DNA of 64,000 nt, taken from NCBI RefSeq assembly GCF_005771425.1, contig NZ_VBTZ01000002.1, positions 186,001 to 250,000 of the forward strand, written 5' to 3'. Origin of the DNA: Methylocystis sp. B8. Its GTDB lineage: Bacteria > Pseudomonadota > Alphaproteobacteria > Rhizobiales > Beijerinckiaceae. Positions within the stretch are counted from its first letter, which is position 1. Every line of letters starts with the position of its first letter. The position numbers were made by a program, and so were the translations under genes. Of this stretch, positions 27,736 through 36,184 are shown in pieces. Below the pieces are notes generated by a model. It made no database searches and had not been told where the DNA came from. It was given only the letters and a program-made list of their open reading frames with translations.

Positions 27736-28638
27736 ATGTCCCACGCCCGCAAGAATGCGCGTTCTCTCGCTCGCGCCGCGCTTGGAGCGACCGGACTCGC
27801 CGCCCTGCTGGCGATGAGCGCCGGCGGCGCCGCGGCGGCCGCGGCGAAAGTTCTCGCCAAGGTGAATGGCGTCGAGATCACCGACGAAGACCTAAAGCTC
27901 GCTATGGACGATCTCGGCCCCGCGATCCCGCGCCAGCTCGAAGGAAAAGCGCGCGACACTTATGTGCTCGACTTCCTCATCGATGAGCAACTCGTCGTGC
28001 AAAAGGCGCAGGCAGACAAGCTCGCCGAGACGCCGGAATTCGCCAAGAAGCTCGCCTATCTGCGTGACAAGGCGCTGATGGAGACGCTGCTTGGTGACGT
28101 CGCCCAAAAATCGGCGACCGAAGCGGCGATCAAGCAGACCTATGATGAGGCGGCGAAGAATCAGAAGCCTGAAACGGAATATCACGCCCATCATATTCTG
28201 GTGCCGACCGAAGATGAGGCGAAGGCCGCGCTGAAACGCATCAAGGCCGGCGAGGACTTCGGCAAGGTCGCGACGGAACTGTCGAAAGATCCCGGAGCCA
28301 AGGGCGGCGATCTCGGCTGGTTTACAAAGGATCGGATGGTGCCGGAGTTTGCCGAGGCGGCGGCGAAGATGGAGCCAGGTCAGGTCTCAGAGCCGGTCAA
28401 GACGCAATTCGGCTGGCACATCATCAAGCTCGACGAGAAGCGCCCGAAAACCTTCCCGCCGCTCGATCAGGTCAAGGACCAGGTCGCCCGCTATGTGGTG
28501 CAGAAGGCGCAGAGCGAACTCGTCATGAAGCTGCGCGAAGGCTCGAAGATCGAGCGCTCCGACCAGCCAGGCGAGGGCTCGCCGGGCGCGAAGCCCGCGG
28601 AAGGCGCCAAGCCCGCCGAAGCGCCGAAGAAGAAGTAA
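27736..28638 (+). CDS. Periplasmic parvulin-type peptidyl-prolyl isomerase
   Basis: A 300-residue exported foldase. Residues 1-35 are a signal peptide (ALGATGLAALLAMSAGGAAA). A SurA/PrsA-like helical chaperone segment follows, then one parvulin domain at about 145-240 with YHAHHILVPTEDEA, FGKVATELSKDPGAKGGDLG and TQFGWHIIKLDEKRP. The tail repeats Gly-Ala-Lys-Pro-Ala and ends PKKK. It resembles the PpiC/PrsA-like proteins of Hyphomicrobiales, which help fold outer-membrane proteins. The ATG at 27736 has GGAG six bases upstream; the longer frame from 27613 runs through the glnE terminator. It appears to be monocistronic. Confidence 0.9.
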   Translation: MSHARKNARSLARAALGATGLAALLAMSAGGAAAAAAKVLAKVNGVEITDEDLKLAMDDLGPAIPRQLEGKARDTYVLDFLIDEQLVVQKAQADKLAETPEFAKKLAYLRDKALMETLLGDVAQKSATEAAIKQTYDEAAKNQKPETEYHAHHILVPTEDEAKAALKRIKAGEDFGKVATELSKDPGAKGGDLGWFTKDRMVPEFAEAAAKMEPGQVSEPVKTQFGWHIIKLDEKRPKTFPPLDQVKDQVARYVVQKAQSELVMKLREGSKIERSDQPGEGSPGAKPAEGAKPAEAPKKK

Positions 28639-28672
28639 GCGACGCCCGCCCGCGCCCGCGGGCGAGAGCCAA

Positions 28673-28768
28673 AGCCTGTTCGTGAATCATTTGTTCGCGA
28701 ACAGGCTGTGGTGTTTTTGAATTGATGCATTTTTGTCGCCGAACCGGCTTCGGCGGAAAATGCTCTAA
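28673..28768. repeat. Two-hairpin intergenic repeat, related to family C
   Basis: First hairpin: AGCCTGTTCG (28673-28682) and CGAACAGGCT (28698-28707), ten perfect pairs. Second: GCATTTT/AAAATGC enclosing CGCCGAA/TTCGGCG (28727-28763), then TCTAAA. It lies between the convergent parvulin and patatin genes, where it probably also acts as a terminator. Confidence 0.7.
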
Positions 28769-28776
28769 ATATCGAA

Positions 28777-30501
28777 TTAGCTCTCGTAGAATGCGTTCGT
28801 CACATTGTCGATCGCCGGAAAAATGTTCTCATTGGCTTTGCTGACCGCGAAATCAATTCCAAAATGCTTCGCGCCGAGGCGTTTAAGAGGGCTGAAAAAT
28901 CCCGAAGTGGCGTCTTTCAGGTCGTTATCCACGAGCGCGCCGACGACCGTTTCCGCCCGCCGCCGGATAGCCGCCCGCAACGCGCTCCGAACTTCCGGCT
29001 GACTGAATACCTGCGGCTTTGGCAAGTCCGCTTCGTCGATTTTGATTTCCCGGCTTAGTGGCTCGGTGAGAGGAATGATGGGCAAACCATATTCCTCGCC
29101 AGCGTCCGTCGCATATGTCTTTATGGCTCCTGTCTTGATGTCGCGCACGAGCCACTTGTCCCGCCGCTCCTGAGGGAATTCGCTAAAGAGAGGATTGCTG
29201 ACGGGCAACGCGAAATTCGCGCGAAAGAAGGCCTGTGCGTTGCGACGTCCCAGCAGATAATCATGCCTGCGGAAGGATTGATGCAAAAAACCGCCGAAGC
29301 CGCCCAAGACGCCGCAAGCGATGGGATAGAGCTTCGAATCTGGGTTCGCGTTTGACTCCCTTTCGGGCGCGATCATGTATCGGGAATACACATTCTCATT
29401 CTGGACGAGCTCCAGTTCCGCCGGCTTGAAGCGCGCCTGGTCGATAAGCGTCGAAAGAAGGCGCGGGACGACTTCGACTAATTTCTCGCCGCGGCTTTCA
29501 TGGGTGGTCTTCTGATAATTCGGAAACGGCGATATGAGGATGACGGATTTGGTCGCTTTGTCGCCTGCGCGCTCGTTTTTTCCCCCGGCGCCGGCGAGAT
29601 AGCGTCTCACAAGCTCCAACGGCTCATTGTCGATCGTGCCGCCGTCGACGGAAACGAAAGCGTATGGCTTGACAGTCTTCACCCAATCGTCGGGACAGAC
29701 GGTCGTGAAGCCGCCGTCTCTCTCGAATCCGACGCGGTCGCTGTGCCAATAGTCGGTCGACGGACGCTCGATATAGCGCGGCGCAAGCCCCATCGGAAAG
29801 GCTCCGGTCGCCTTGGCGCCGGTTCGAAACAGATCCCATCCGTCGCCGACGGTATTTCGAATATCGAGAGGCAACGCGGCGTCGACGGCTCGAGGCTCGA
29901 CGCCAATATTGAAATCGAGATAATCGCCGTGATTAAGCATGCCGTAGCGACGGGGATCATTCGTGCCGAAGAGTTGGAACGAATATGGCACGCCGCGCAG
30001 ATTGGTCAGCGTGAGCATGACTCTTAAGGTTCGTTCGTCGCCGCGCCCGACCCAATTTGGCTGCCGCAATTCTCCCGACAGATTGAAGGCGTTGGCGACA
30101 ATTTCGTCGATCACGTCGCAGCAAAGCGCCGATTTCACGCCCGCCGACGCTTTGACGCCATCGAGGTCGGTCGTTTCGAGCAATCGCATGATGTCTATGT
30201 CTCGCACCCAGCTCGAATAGAGGCGATTGCGCGTATCGGGCGGAACGGGCTTGTCCGGCCAGACATGTTCGAGTCGACGAAATGTATGTAGCGCGGCGAT
30301 TGCGGCGGTCATTCCGCCTGCCGACGCGCCGGCCATGACCGGAATACGTACATTGTGAGTGGGGCCGTCCCAATCGGCTCGTCCCTTCGCTTCCTCGTAT
30401 GCGTCGAGCGCCTCGATCAGAAAATCCATCACGCCGGCCGAATAGGCCCCCGCCGATATCGCGCCGGACAAGACAAGGCCAATTTCGTAAGTCGGACTCA
30501 T
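28777..30501 (-). CDS. Patatin-like phospholipase family protein
   Basis: A 574-residue patatin-fold hydrolase with the Ser-Asp dyad: Ser60 in GASAGGMT and Asp286 in SVDGGTIDNEP. The glycine-rich oxyanion loop is VLSGAISAGAYSAGV rather than the usual DGGGxRG. The middle of the protein is long, and the last 150 residues (ITLTEPLSRE-like and VRSALRAAIRRRAETVV text) have no feature I recognise. No signal peptide or membrane helix is seen. The ATG at 30501 is preferred, with GAGG ten bases upstream; a TTG at 30510 is an alternative. The DNA is less GC-rich than argJ next door. It may act on membrane lipid or, if exported, as an effector; neither is shown by context. Confidence 0.85.
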   Translation of the reverse strand: MSPTYEIGLVLSGAISAGAYSAGVMDFLIEALDAYEEAKGRADWDGPTHNVRIPVMAGASAGGMTAAIAALHTFRRLEHVWPDKPVPPDTRNRLYSSWVRDIDIMRLLETTDLDGVKASAGVKSALCCDVIDEIVANAFNLSGELRQPNWVGRGDERTLRVMLTLTNLRGVPYSFQLFGTNDPRRYGMLNHGDYLDFNIGVEPRAVDAALPLDIRNTVGDGWDLFRTGAKATGAFPMGLAPRYIERPSTDYWHSDRVGFERDGGFTTVCPDDWVKTVKPYAFVSVDGGTIDNEPLELVRRYLAGAGGKNERAGDKATKSVILISPFPNYQKTTHESRGEKLVEVVPRLLSTLIDQARFKPAELELVQNENVYSRYMIAPERESNANPDSKLYPIACGVLGGFGGFLHQSFRRHDYLLGRRNAQAFFRANFALPVSNPLFSEFPQERRDKWLVRDIKTGAIKTYATDAGEEYGLPIIPLTEPLSREIKIDEADLPKPQVFSQPEVRSALRAAIRRRAETVVGALVDNDLKDATSGFFSPLKRLGAKHFGIDFAVSKANENIFPAIDNVTNAFYES

Positions 30502-30697
30502 AATCGTCAATCCTCAAATCAATCCGCAAATAGGCGCGGTTTTCCAATACAGTCCGAGGTTATGACAAACATGCGAAAGCTTGCGCGCTTGGCGCAAGAT
30601 TGCGCTGAAAATCCCTTTCCCTTATGAGCCGCCTTGACGCCGGCGGTCCGCCCCGTCAAACCGCGCAGCGCCGCTTCATCCTTAAAAGGTCAGATCA

Positions 30698-31945
30698 ATG
30701 GCTCATGACGTCCCGGTCTCGCCGCTTGCGCCGAAATCCCCGCCCGAAATTCCGCCGCTCGAGGGCGTGCGCCTCGCCGTCGGCTCTGCTGGCGTACGCT
30801 ATGCCGGACGCACCGACGTGATGCTGGCCTTGCTCGATACAGGAACGACAGTCGCGGGCGTCTTCACCAAATCCAAATGTCCGTCAGCGCCGGTGGACTG
30901 GTGCCGCGACAAGTTAAAGGGCGGCAAGGCGCGCGCGCTTCTGGTCAATTCCGGAAACGCCAACGCCTTTACCGGCAAGACCGGCGCGCAGGCGGTCAAA
31001 TTCTCGGCGAAGCTCGCCGCGGCCGCGACGGGGGCGCCAGAACGCCAGATTTTCCTCGCCTCCACAGGCGTCATCGGCGAACCGCTCGACGCGCATAAGT
31101 TCGATGGCCTGCTCGACAGGCTCGTTGAAGAAGCGCGGCCGGACGGCTGGCTGGACGCCGCGCGCGCCATCATGACCACCGACACCTATCCGAAGCTTTC
31201 AACGCGCACCGCGATGATCGCTGGCGTCGAAGTGACGATCAGCGGCATCGCCAAAGGCGCTGGAATGATCGCGCCGGACATGGCGACGATGCTCGCCTTC
31301 GTGTTCACCGACGCCGCAATCGATGCAGAAGCGCTGCAGGCGATGCTCGACAGCGGCGCCAAGGGCAGCTTCAACGCCATCACCGTCGACGGCGACACGT
31401 CGACCTCCGACACGCTGCTGCTCTTTGCGACGGGCGCGGCGAAGAAACGCGGCGCGCCGAAGATCGAAAAGGTGAGCGACAAGCGCCTCGCTGAATTCAA
31501 GCGCGCGCTCGACGCCGTGTTGCTTGATCTCGCTCATCAGGTGGTGAAGGACGGCGAAGGCGCGCGTAAATTCGTCGAAGTGACGGTGACAGGCGCCGAC
31601 AACGCCAAGGCGGCGAAGCGCGTCGCCTTCTCCATCGCCAATTCGCCGCTCGTGAAAACTGCAATCGCGGGCGAGGACGCGAACTGGGGCCGCATCGTCA
31701 TGGCGGTCGGCAAGGCCGGCGAGAAGGCGGATCGCGACAGGCTCGCGATCTGGTTCGGTGGCGTGCGCGTCGCCCACAAGGGGCTGCGCGATCCCGATTA
31801 TGACGAAGCTGAAGTTTCGCAGATCATGAAGCGCGACGAGATCGTCATCAATGTCGATCTTGGACTCGGCAAGGGCGCAGCGACGGTGTGGACCTGCGAC
31901 CTCACCAAGGACTATGTCGCAATCAATGGCGACTATCGAAGCTGA
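30698..31945 (+). CDS. argJ: Bifunctional ornithine acetyltransferase/N-acetylglutamate synthase
   Basis: A 415-residue Ntn-type enzyme of the cyclic arginine pathway. It moves the acetyl group from N-acetylornithine to glutamate and may also use acetyl-CoA. It self-cleaves before Thr197 in [12 protein letters not shown] to give alpha and beta chains. Other landmarks are [36 protein letters not shown] and the terminal INGDYRS. The cleavage motif is perfect. Whether both activities are present cannot be told from sequence, and no other arg gene is nearby. A HAD-family gene follows after eight bases on the same strand. Confidence 0.96.
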   Translation: MAHDVPVSPLAPKSPPEIPPLEGVRLAVGSAGVRYAGRTDVMLALLDTGTTVAGVFTKSKCPSAPVDWCRDKLKGGKARALLVNSGNANAFTGKTGAQAVKFSAKLAAAATGAPERQIFLASTGVIGEPLDAHKFDGLLDRLVEEARPDGWLDAARAIMTTDTYPKLSTRTAMIAGVEVTISGIAKGAGMIAPDMATMLAFVFTDAAIDAEALQAMLDSGAKGSFNAITVDGDTSTSDTLLLFATGAAKKRGAPKIEKVSDKRLAEFKRALDAVLLDLAHQVVKDGEGARKFVEVTVTGADNAKAAKRVAFSIANSPLVKTAIAGEDANWGRIVMAVGKAGEKADRDRLAIWFGGVRVAHKGLRDPDYDEAEVSQIMKRDEIVINVDLGLGKGAATVWTCDLTKDYVAINGDYRS

Positions 31946-31953
31946 TCCGCCGA

Positions 31954-32634
31954 ATGATGCTCCCGAACGCGGTTCACGCCGCGATCTTCGATATGGACGG
32001 CACGCTTCTCGACACTGAGCGGCTTTATCTGCGGGCGATCAGCGAGGCGTGTTCCTCTATGCGATTGGAAGGCGATGACGGCTTCTATCTGCAGATGCTC
32101 GGAACGCCCTGGTCGAATTGCTATGCGCTCATGGAGCGCCGCTTTGGCGACGGCTTCGTGCGGGAGCGTTTTGACACGCTGTTCGAAGATCGCTTTGGCG
32201 CGCTCACCCGCGACGGCGTTCCCGTTAAGCCCGGAGTGCGCGAACTCCTCGCGCATCTGCGCTCTCGCTCCACGCCGATGGCTGTGGCGACGTCGACGAG
32301 CGGCGAGATTGCAAGACGCCATCTCGAGCGCGCCGGCCTTCTTAACTATTTCGCAGCGCAAATAACGGCCGATATGGTGAAGGAAGCAAAGCCGGCGCCC
32401 GAAACCTTTGTGAGAGCCGCAGAGGAACTTGATATTGCATCGAAATATTGTCTGGCGCTCGAGGACTCGCCGGCCGGCGTTCGCTCCGCCGCCGCCTCGG
32501 GCGCGATGACCATTATGGTGCCCGACATGGCGCCGGCGACAGCCGCGGAACGGTCGGTATGCGTCGCAGTCGTCAGAACCATGTATGACGTGCTAGATTA
32601 TCTGATCGCCGCCGAACCGGCCTCGCCGGCCTAG
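31954..32634 (+). CDS. HAD-superfamily (beta-phosphoglucomutase-like) phosphatase
   Basis: A 226-residue haloacid-dehalogenase hydrolase of subfamily IA. Motif I is FDMDGTLLDTERL with both catalytic Asp residues; motif II is AVATSTSGE; motif III Lys is in KEAKPAPETF; motif IV is LALEDSPAGV. The helical cap lies between residues 20 and 85. The pattern fits phosphatases of small sugar or nucleotide phosphates such as beta-PGM-like or GS1-like proteins, and the exact substrate is unknown. Two ATGs stand in tandem (31954 and 31957), directly after the argJ stop, so the two are probably co-transcribed. Confidence 0.9.
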   Translation: MMLPNAVHAAIFDMDGTLLDTERLYLRAISEACSSMRLEGDDGFYLQMLGTPWSNCYALMERRFGDGFVRERFDTLFEDRFGALTRDGVPVKPGVRELLAHLRSRSTPMAVATSTSGEIARRHLERAGLLNYFAAQITADMVKEAKPAPETFVRAAEELDIASKYCLALEDSPAGVRSAAASGAMTIMVPDMAPATAAERSVCVAVVRTMYDVLDYLIAAEPASPA

Positions 32635-32698
32635 CGGGAGGGGGCGTCGGCGCCGGTCAAGGGGTTGCGATCTGCGTTCGTCGTGGAGCGTTGTCGCC

Positions 32699-33220
32699 AT
32701 GCGTTGCGTTAAGTTTCTTTTTGTCGCGCCGCTCGCCATGCTTTCAGCATGCAACACCGCGCGCGGCCCCGAGCCGGGCATGGCCTTCGATCCGTCGCAG
32801 GCGAATTACATCAGGGCGCCTGGCAAGGGCGTCATTACCGGCGAGGCCTTTCTGCCCGACGGCTTGGGACAATCGAACGTGCGTTACGCCGCGGGCGAAA
32901 CCGTACGGCTCATACCCGCGACGACCTACGCGCAAGCGCGCATCCAGAAATTCTACGGCTCAGTGAAATTCCTGCCGGTGGCGTCGATTCCGAAGGTCGA
33001 GCCCGATACGCAATACGCCTCGCTGACGCGTACGACGACGACAGAATCAAACGGGCGCTTCACCTTCGAGAATGTCGCGCCAGGACGCTACTACCTCACC
33101 ACGCAGCTCATATGGACGCCCAAAGACTCGGCTACGCCTGAAGGGGGCGCGATGTATGAGGAAGTGACGCTCACCGGCAAGGAAAAAGGCCCTGTCAAAG
33201 TCGTTCTCTCCGGCAATTGA
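32699..33220 (+). CDS. Putative lipoprotein with carboxypeptidase-regulatory-like fold
   Basis: A 173-residue protein with a short lipoprotein signal (FLFVAPLAMLSAC) that puts the lipidated Cys at residue 18. After a linker come beta-strands of a carboxypeptidase-regulatory-like or transthyretin-like domain: KGVITGEAFLPDG, GETVRLIPATTYAQ, and TTTTESNGRFTFENVAPGRYYL, which is the family hallmark ending. Such domains usually bind or stack on other envelope proteins. The TGA stop overlaps the end of a TTG codon in the NUDIX gene frame; the true NUDIX ATG is nine bases after the stop, so co-transcription is likely. Function is unknown. Confidence 0.8.
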   Translation: MRCVKFLFVAPLAMLSACNTARGPEPGMAFDPSQANYIRAPGKGVITGEAFLPDGLGQSNVRYAAGETVRLIPATTYAQARIQKFYGSVKFLPVASIPKVEPDTQYASLTRTTTTESNGRFTFENVAPGRYYLTTQLIWTPKDSATPEGGAMYEEVTLTGKEKGPVKVVLSGN

Positions 33221-33228
33221 GCGTACCC

Positions 33229-33630
33229 ATGAATTTGTTGCTTGTCGTTGCGGCGGCGCTCGTCGACGCTGACAATCGTGTGCTCATCGCGCAGCGGCCT
33301 GAAGGCAAAACGCTTGCGGGTCTATGGGAATTTCCCGGCGGCAAGATTCATCCCGGCGAGCGGCCAGAAGATGCGCTCGCGCGCGAACTGGAAGAAGAGC
33401 TCGGCGTCCGCGTGTGCGCGCCCTGCCTTGCGCCGCTAACCTTCGCGAGCCACGCCTATGACGACTTCCATCTTCTGATGCCGCTTTACGTCTGCCGTAA
33501 GTGGGAGGGTTTTATTTCGCCAACAGAAGGACAGGCGGTGAAATGGGCGCGCGCGCGAGACCTTCGCAACTATCCAATGCCGCCCGCCGATGCGCCGCTG
33601 ATCGGGCCACTGATTGATCTGCTCGGGTAA
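33229..33630 (+). CDS. mutT: NUDIX hydrolase, MutT-like (8-oxo-dGTP diphosphatase)
   Basis: A 133-residue sanitising enzyme likely to hydrolyse 8-oxo-dGTP to the monophosphate. The NUDIX box is complete: GGKIHPGERPED followed by ARELEEELGV, with the REXXEE core. The N-terminal LVVAAALVDADNRVLIAQRPEGK and the LWEFPGGK lead-in are typical of MutT. The ATG at 33229 is preferred over a TTG at 33217 that overlaps the previous stop. In most alphaproteobacteria mutT follows argJ in this region, as here, which strengthens the call. The longer C-terminal thiamine-synthase fusion seen in some relatives is absent. Confidence 0.9.
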   Translation: MNLLLVVAAALVDADNRVLIAQRPEGKTLAGLWEFPGGKIHPGERPEDALARELEEELGVRVCAPCLAPLTFASHAYDDFHLLMPLYVCRKWEGFISPTEGQAVKWARARDLRNYPMPPADAPLIGPLIDLLG

Positions 33631-33703
33631 TCGCAATGCCAAGCTGACCCCGCCAATTCTTTGTGCCATTATGGCCTGATTGGTTGTTTGAGGATTGCCG
33701 ACA

Positions 33704-35077
33704 ATGGACATTGAAACATGGGGCGGCGGCGTTATTGAGCGCGCTCCCGACCGTCGCGCCCGCTATACGGCAGGGAAGGCCCTGCGCCAGAATGTTTCGC
33801 GCGAGTCGCTCGCGGACTTCATGCCCGCCCCAAACCGAAACGCGGCGGCGATCATCGCCGAGACCGAGCGCGATCGGATACAATTCTTACTTCCGCTTCG
33901 CCGCAAATCCATGGCGGAGTCGCCGCATGCGTTTCTACGCGGCGCCGCCGACGTCATGGCCGCCGATCTTGCGACGCAGCCAGCGCCGGGAATTCGCGTT
34001 CAGGTCTGCGGCGACTGCCATCTGATGAATTTTGGCGCCTTCGTCTCGCCTGAAGGACATGCGCTGTTCGACGTGAACGATTTCGACGAGACGCTGCCGA
34101 ATGTCGACGTCACGATCGATTTGCGACGGTTCGCGACGAGCGTCGCCGTCGCGGCGCTCGCCGATAAAAGTGAGAGAGCTGCAAGATCAACGGCTCGGGC
34201 CGCCATTAAGGCCTATCGCAAGGCTGTGGCGGAGCTCGCGGCCTTGCCGCCGCTCCGCGCCTGGAACACGCGCGTCCCGCTTCGCGATGTCGTCGCGGAA
34301 CTCCGCAACCGGGTTCTCCCCGACGTTAGACACGCCGCTCAATCGGCGCGTCGGGAGGAAGACGATCATGCTGACGACTTTCCGAAGATTTCGAATGGAG
34401 CAAACGGCGACTCGCGAATCGACGATAAGCCGCCGCGGCTCTTCCACTTCGACGAAAGCGTCGCCAACCAATTCGACGTCAATAGGCTGCTTGCCGCCGC
34501 ATTCGCCAATTTGCTTCCGCATATTGCCTCTTTATTGCGCCGCTACCGTTTATGCGACATTGCCTTCAAGGCCGTTGGCGTTGGCAGCCTGGGAACCTAT
34601 TGCACGGTCGCGCTGTTCATGAGCCCGGACGATGAGCCGCTGTTCATCCAAGTGAAGGAAGCAAAGCAGTCAGTGCTGGAGCGTTTTGGCGTTGGCGCAT
34701 GGCCGAGCGCTCAGGCCGAGCGCGTCGTCAGAGGGCAACGCATGATGCAGGCGGCTTCAGACATCTTCCTGGCCCCGATGAGCGACCCGGCTTCCCAGAG
34801 AGAGTTCTACATGCGCCAGCTAAAAACTCGCCGTCTGGGCGGGCTCACCGAATTGATGCAACGCCATGATTTGCTGGATTACGCCAAACTGTGCGGGCGC
34901 ACCTTAGCGCGCGCGCATGCGCGCTCCGTCGACGCAGCGACTCTCGCGGGCTACATGGGGAAGAGCGAAGCATTCGACGACGCGCTCGCGTCCTTTGCGA
35001 TGCTCTACGCAAAGCAGAATGCGAAGGACTACAAGGCATTTTGCGAGCGGCTAGGCGCTATGCCGAAGCTTCCCTGA
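33704..35077 (+). CDS. DUF2252 family protein
   Basis: A 457-residue soluble protein matching DUF2252, whose members resemble aminoglycoside-phosphotransferase-like kinases but have no proven activity. Clear features are FLRGAADVMAADLA, VCGDCHLMNFGAFVSPEG with its Cys-His pair, then FDVNDFDETLPNVDVTIDLRR (shown in part), and VGVGSLGTYCTVALFM. The FDVNDFDE acidic stretch and GDCHLMNFG resemble the catalytic and metal loops of the kinase fold. The ATG at 33704 is chosen over a TTG at 33695. It overlaps the end of the opposite-strand histidine kinase gene by 20 bases. There is no operon partner. Confidence 0.85.
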   Translation: MDIETWGGGVIERAPDRRARYTAGKALRQNVSRESLADFMPAPNRNAAAIIAETERDRIQFLLPLRRKSMAESPHAFLRGAADVMAADLATQPAPGIRVQVCGDCHLMNFGAFVSPEGHALFDVNDFDETLPNVDVTIDLRRFATSVAVAALADKSERAARSTARAAIKAYRKAVAELAALPPLRAWNTRVPLRDVVAELRNRVLPDVRHAAQSARREEDDHADDFPKISNGANGDSRIDDKPPRLFHFDESVANQFDVNRLLAAAFANLLPHIASLLRRYRLCDIAFKAVGVGSLGTYCTVALFMSPDDEPLFIQVKEAKQSVLERFGVGAWPSAQAERVVRGQRMMQAASDIFLAPMSDPASQREFYMRQLKTRRLGGLTELMQRHDLLDYAKLCGRTLARAHARSVDAATLAGYMGKSEAFDDALASFAMLYAKQNAKDYKAFCERLGAMPKLP

Positions 35078-36122
35078 CCGTCGCGTAGCTCGCCGGGATC
35101 GACAGCGTCCAGATCAATCCCTCGGGCGGGAAATTCAGCGTCGCCGTTCCATCGAGCGCCTGGGCGACAAGGCGTTTGATGACCTTGTGGCCGAAACCTT
35201 CGCGTGGCGGCATCGCCACCGCCGGACCGCCGCTTTCACGCCACTCGATATTGAGCCGCCCGTCGTCAAAGCGCCATGTCAGCGACACGGCCCCATCGGG
35301 TCGTGATAAGCCGCCATAGCTCAGCGCATTCGTCGCGAGCTCATGCAAGGCAAGGCCGATGTTCTGCGCGGCCTCGGGTTTGAGCATGATTATCGGTCCG
35401 TCGATCTTGGCGCGCGCCGGCAGGTCGCCCCGCGCCACATCCATGCAATAGGCGAGCTGAGCGCGCACCAATTCGCGCATCGAGGCGCCGCGCCAGTCCT
35501 GCGACACGAGCAAATCATGCGCCATCGACAGCGCCTGCAGCCGCGCGGCGAATTTGCGCTGAAACTCTTCGAGCGACGGCGAGCCGGCGGCCGTCTGCCG
35601 CGACATCGCCTGAACAACGGCGAGCAGATTCTTCGAGCGATGCACGAGTTCGCGCAGCAGAACGCGCACATGCTGCTCGCGCTGCTTGCGCGGCGTGATG
35701 TCGCGCGCGGTGCCGAGAATGCGCACCGCCCTGCCGTCCTCGAAAAAGGTGCGGCCGCGCACCGAGACCCAGCGCTCGATGCGGTCGGTCTGACCGATCA
35801 CGCGATATTCAATCTCGTAATCGCCTTCGTGAGTAGGATCGAGCGCGACGCCGACCGCCTCCTTGGTGCGCTTCTTGTCCTGCGGATGCAACGCGCTGCG
35901 GAAAATCTCGAAGCTTGCCGGAACGCCCTCGGGCAGTCCCCATAGGCGGCGCACGCGTTCGTCGATATGCACCTCGCCGGTAAGGAGGTTCCAATCCCAG
36001 ATGCCAGTGCGCCCCGCGTCGAGCGCGAGCTGCATCCGCTCCAGAGCAAAGGCCTGCTCGTCGCAGAAGGACCGCGCGGAGCGCGCGTCATCGGTTTCTG
36101 GGCGAATTTCCGTATCGGTCAC
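35058..36122 (-). CDS. PAS-containing HWE-family sensor histidine kinase
   Basis: A 354-residue cytoplasmic sensor kinase. A PAS fold spans about residues 30-140 (LDAGRTGIWDWNLLTGEVH, and later RGRTFFEDGRAVRILGTARDI). The HWE kinase core follows: phospho-His161 in LVHRSKNLLAVVQ, the N-box Asn265 in LHELATNAL, and the WxE signature Trp294-Glu296. The GTG at 36122 is chosen; the frame continues to 36278 but would overlap parE by about 94 bases. No membrane segment or response regulator gene is nearby, so the partner is unknown. HWE kinases in this order often feed the general stress response (PhyR-NepR), which is possible but not shown here. Confidence 0.87.
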   Translation of the reverse strand: MTDTEIRPETDDARSARSFCDEQAFALERMQLALDAGRTGIWDWNLLTGEVHIDERVRRLWGLPEGVPASFEIFRSALHPQDKKRTKEAVGVALDPTHEGDYEIEYRVIGQTDRIERWVSVRGRTFFEDGRAVRILGTARDITPRKQREQHVRVLLRELVHRSKNLLAVVQAMSRQTAAGSPSLEEFQRKFAARLQALSMAHDLLVSQDWRGASMRELVRAQLAYCMDVARGDLPARAKIDGPIIMLKPEAAQNIGLALHELATNALSYGGLSRPDGAVSLTWRFDDGRLNIEWRESGGPAVAMPPREGFGHKVIKRLVAQALDGTATLNFPPEGLIWTLSIPASYATVREASA

Positions 36123-36184
36123 TCGGCGCCTATCGTCGGTTGGGAGCCCCGCAGCATACTCCCGGACGGGTCCGGACGCGAGGG

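Noticed and set aside
28777-30501. CBASS-type anti-phage operon with the patatin-like protein as effector
   Set aside because: No CD-NTase/cGAS-like gene, Cap2 or Cap3 is adjacent; the neighbours are a parvulin and argJ.
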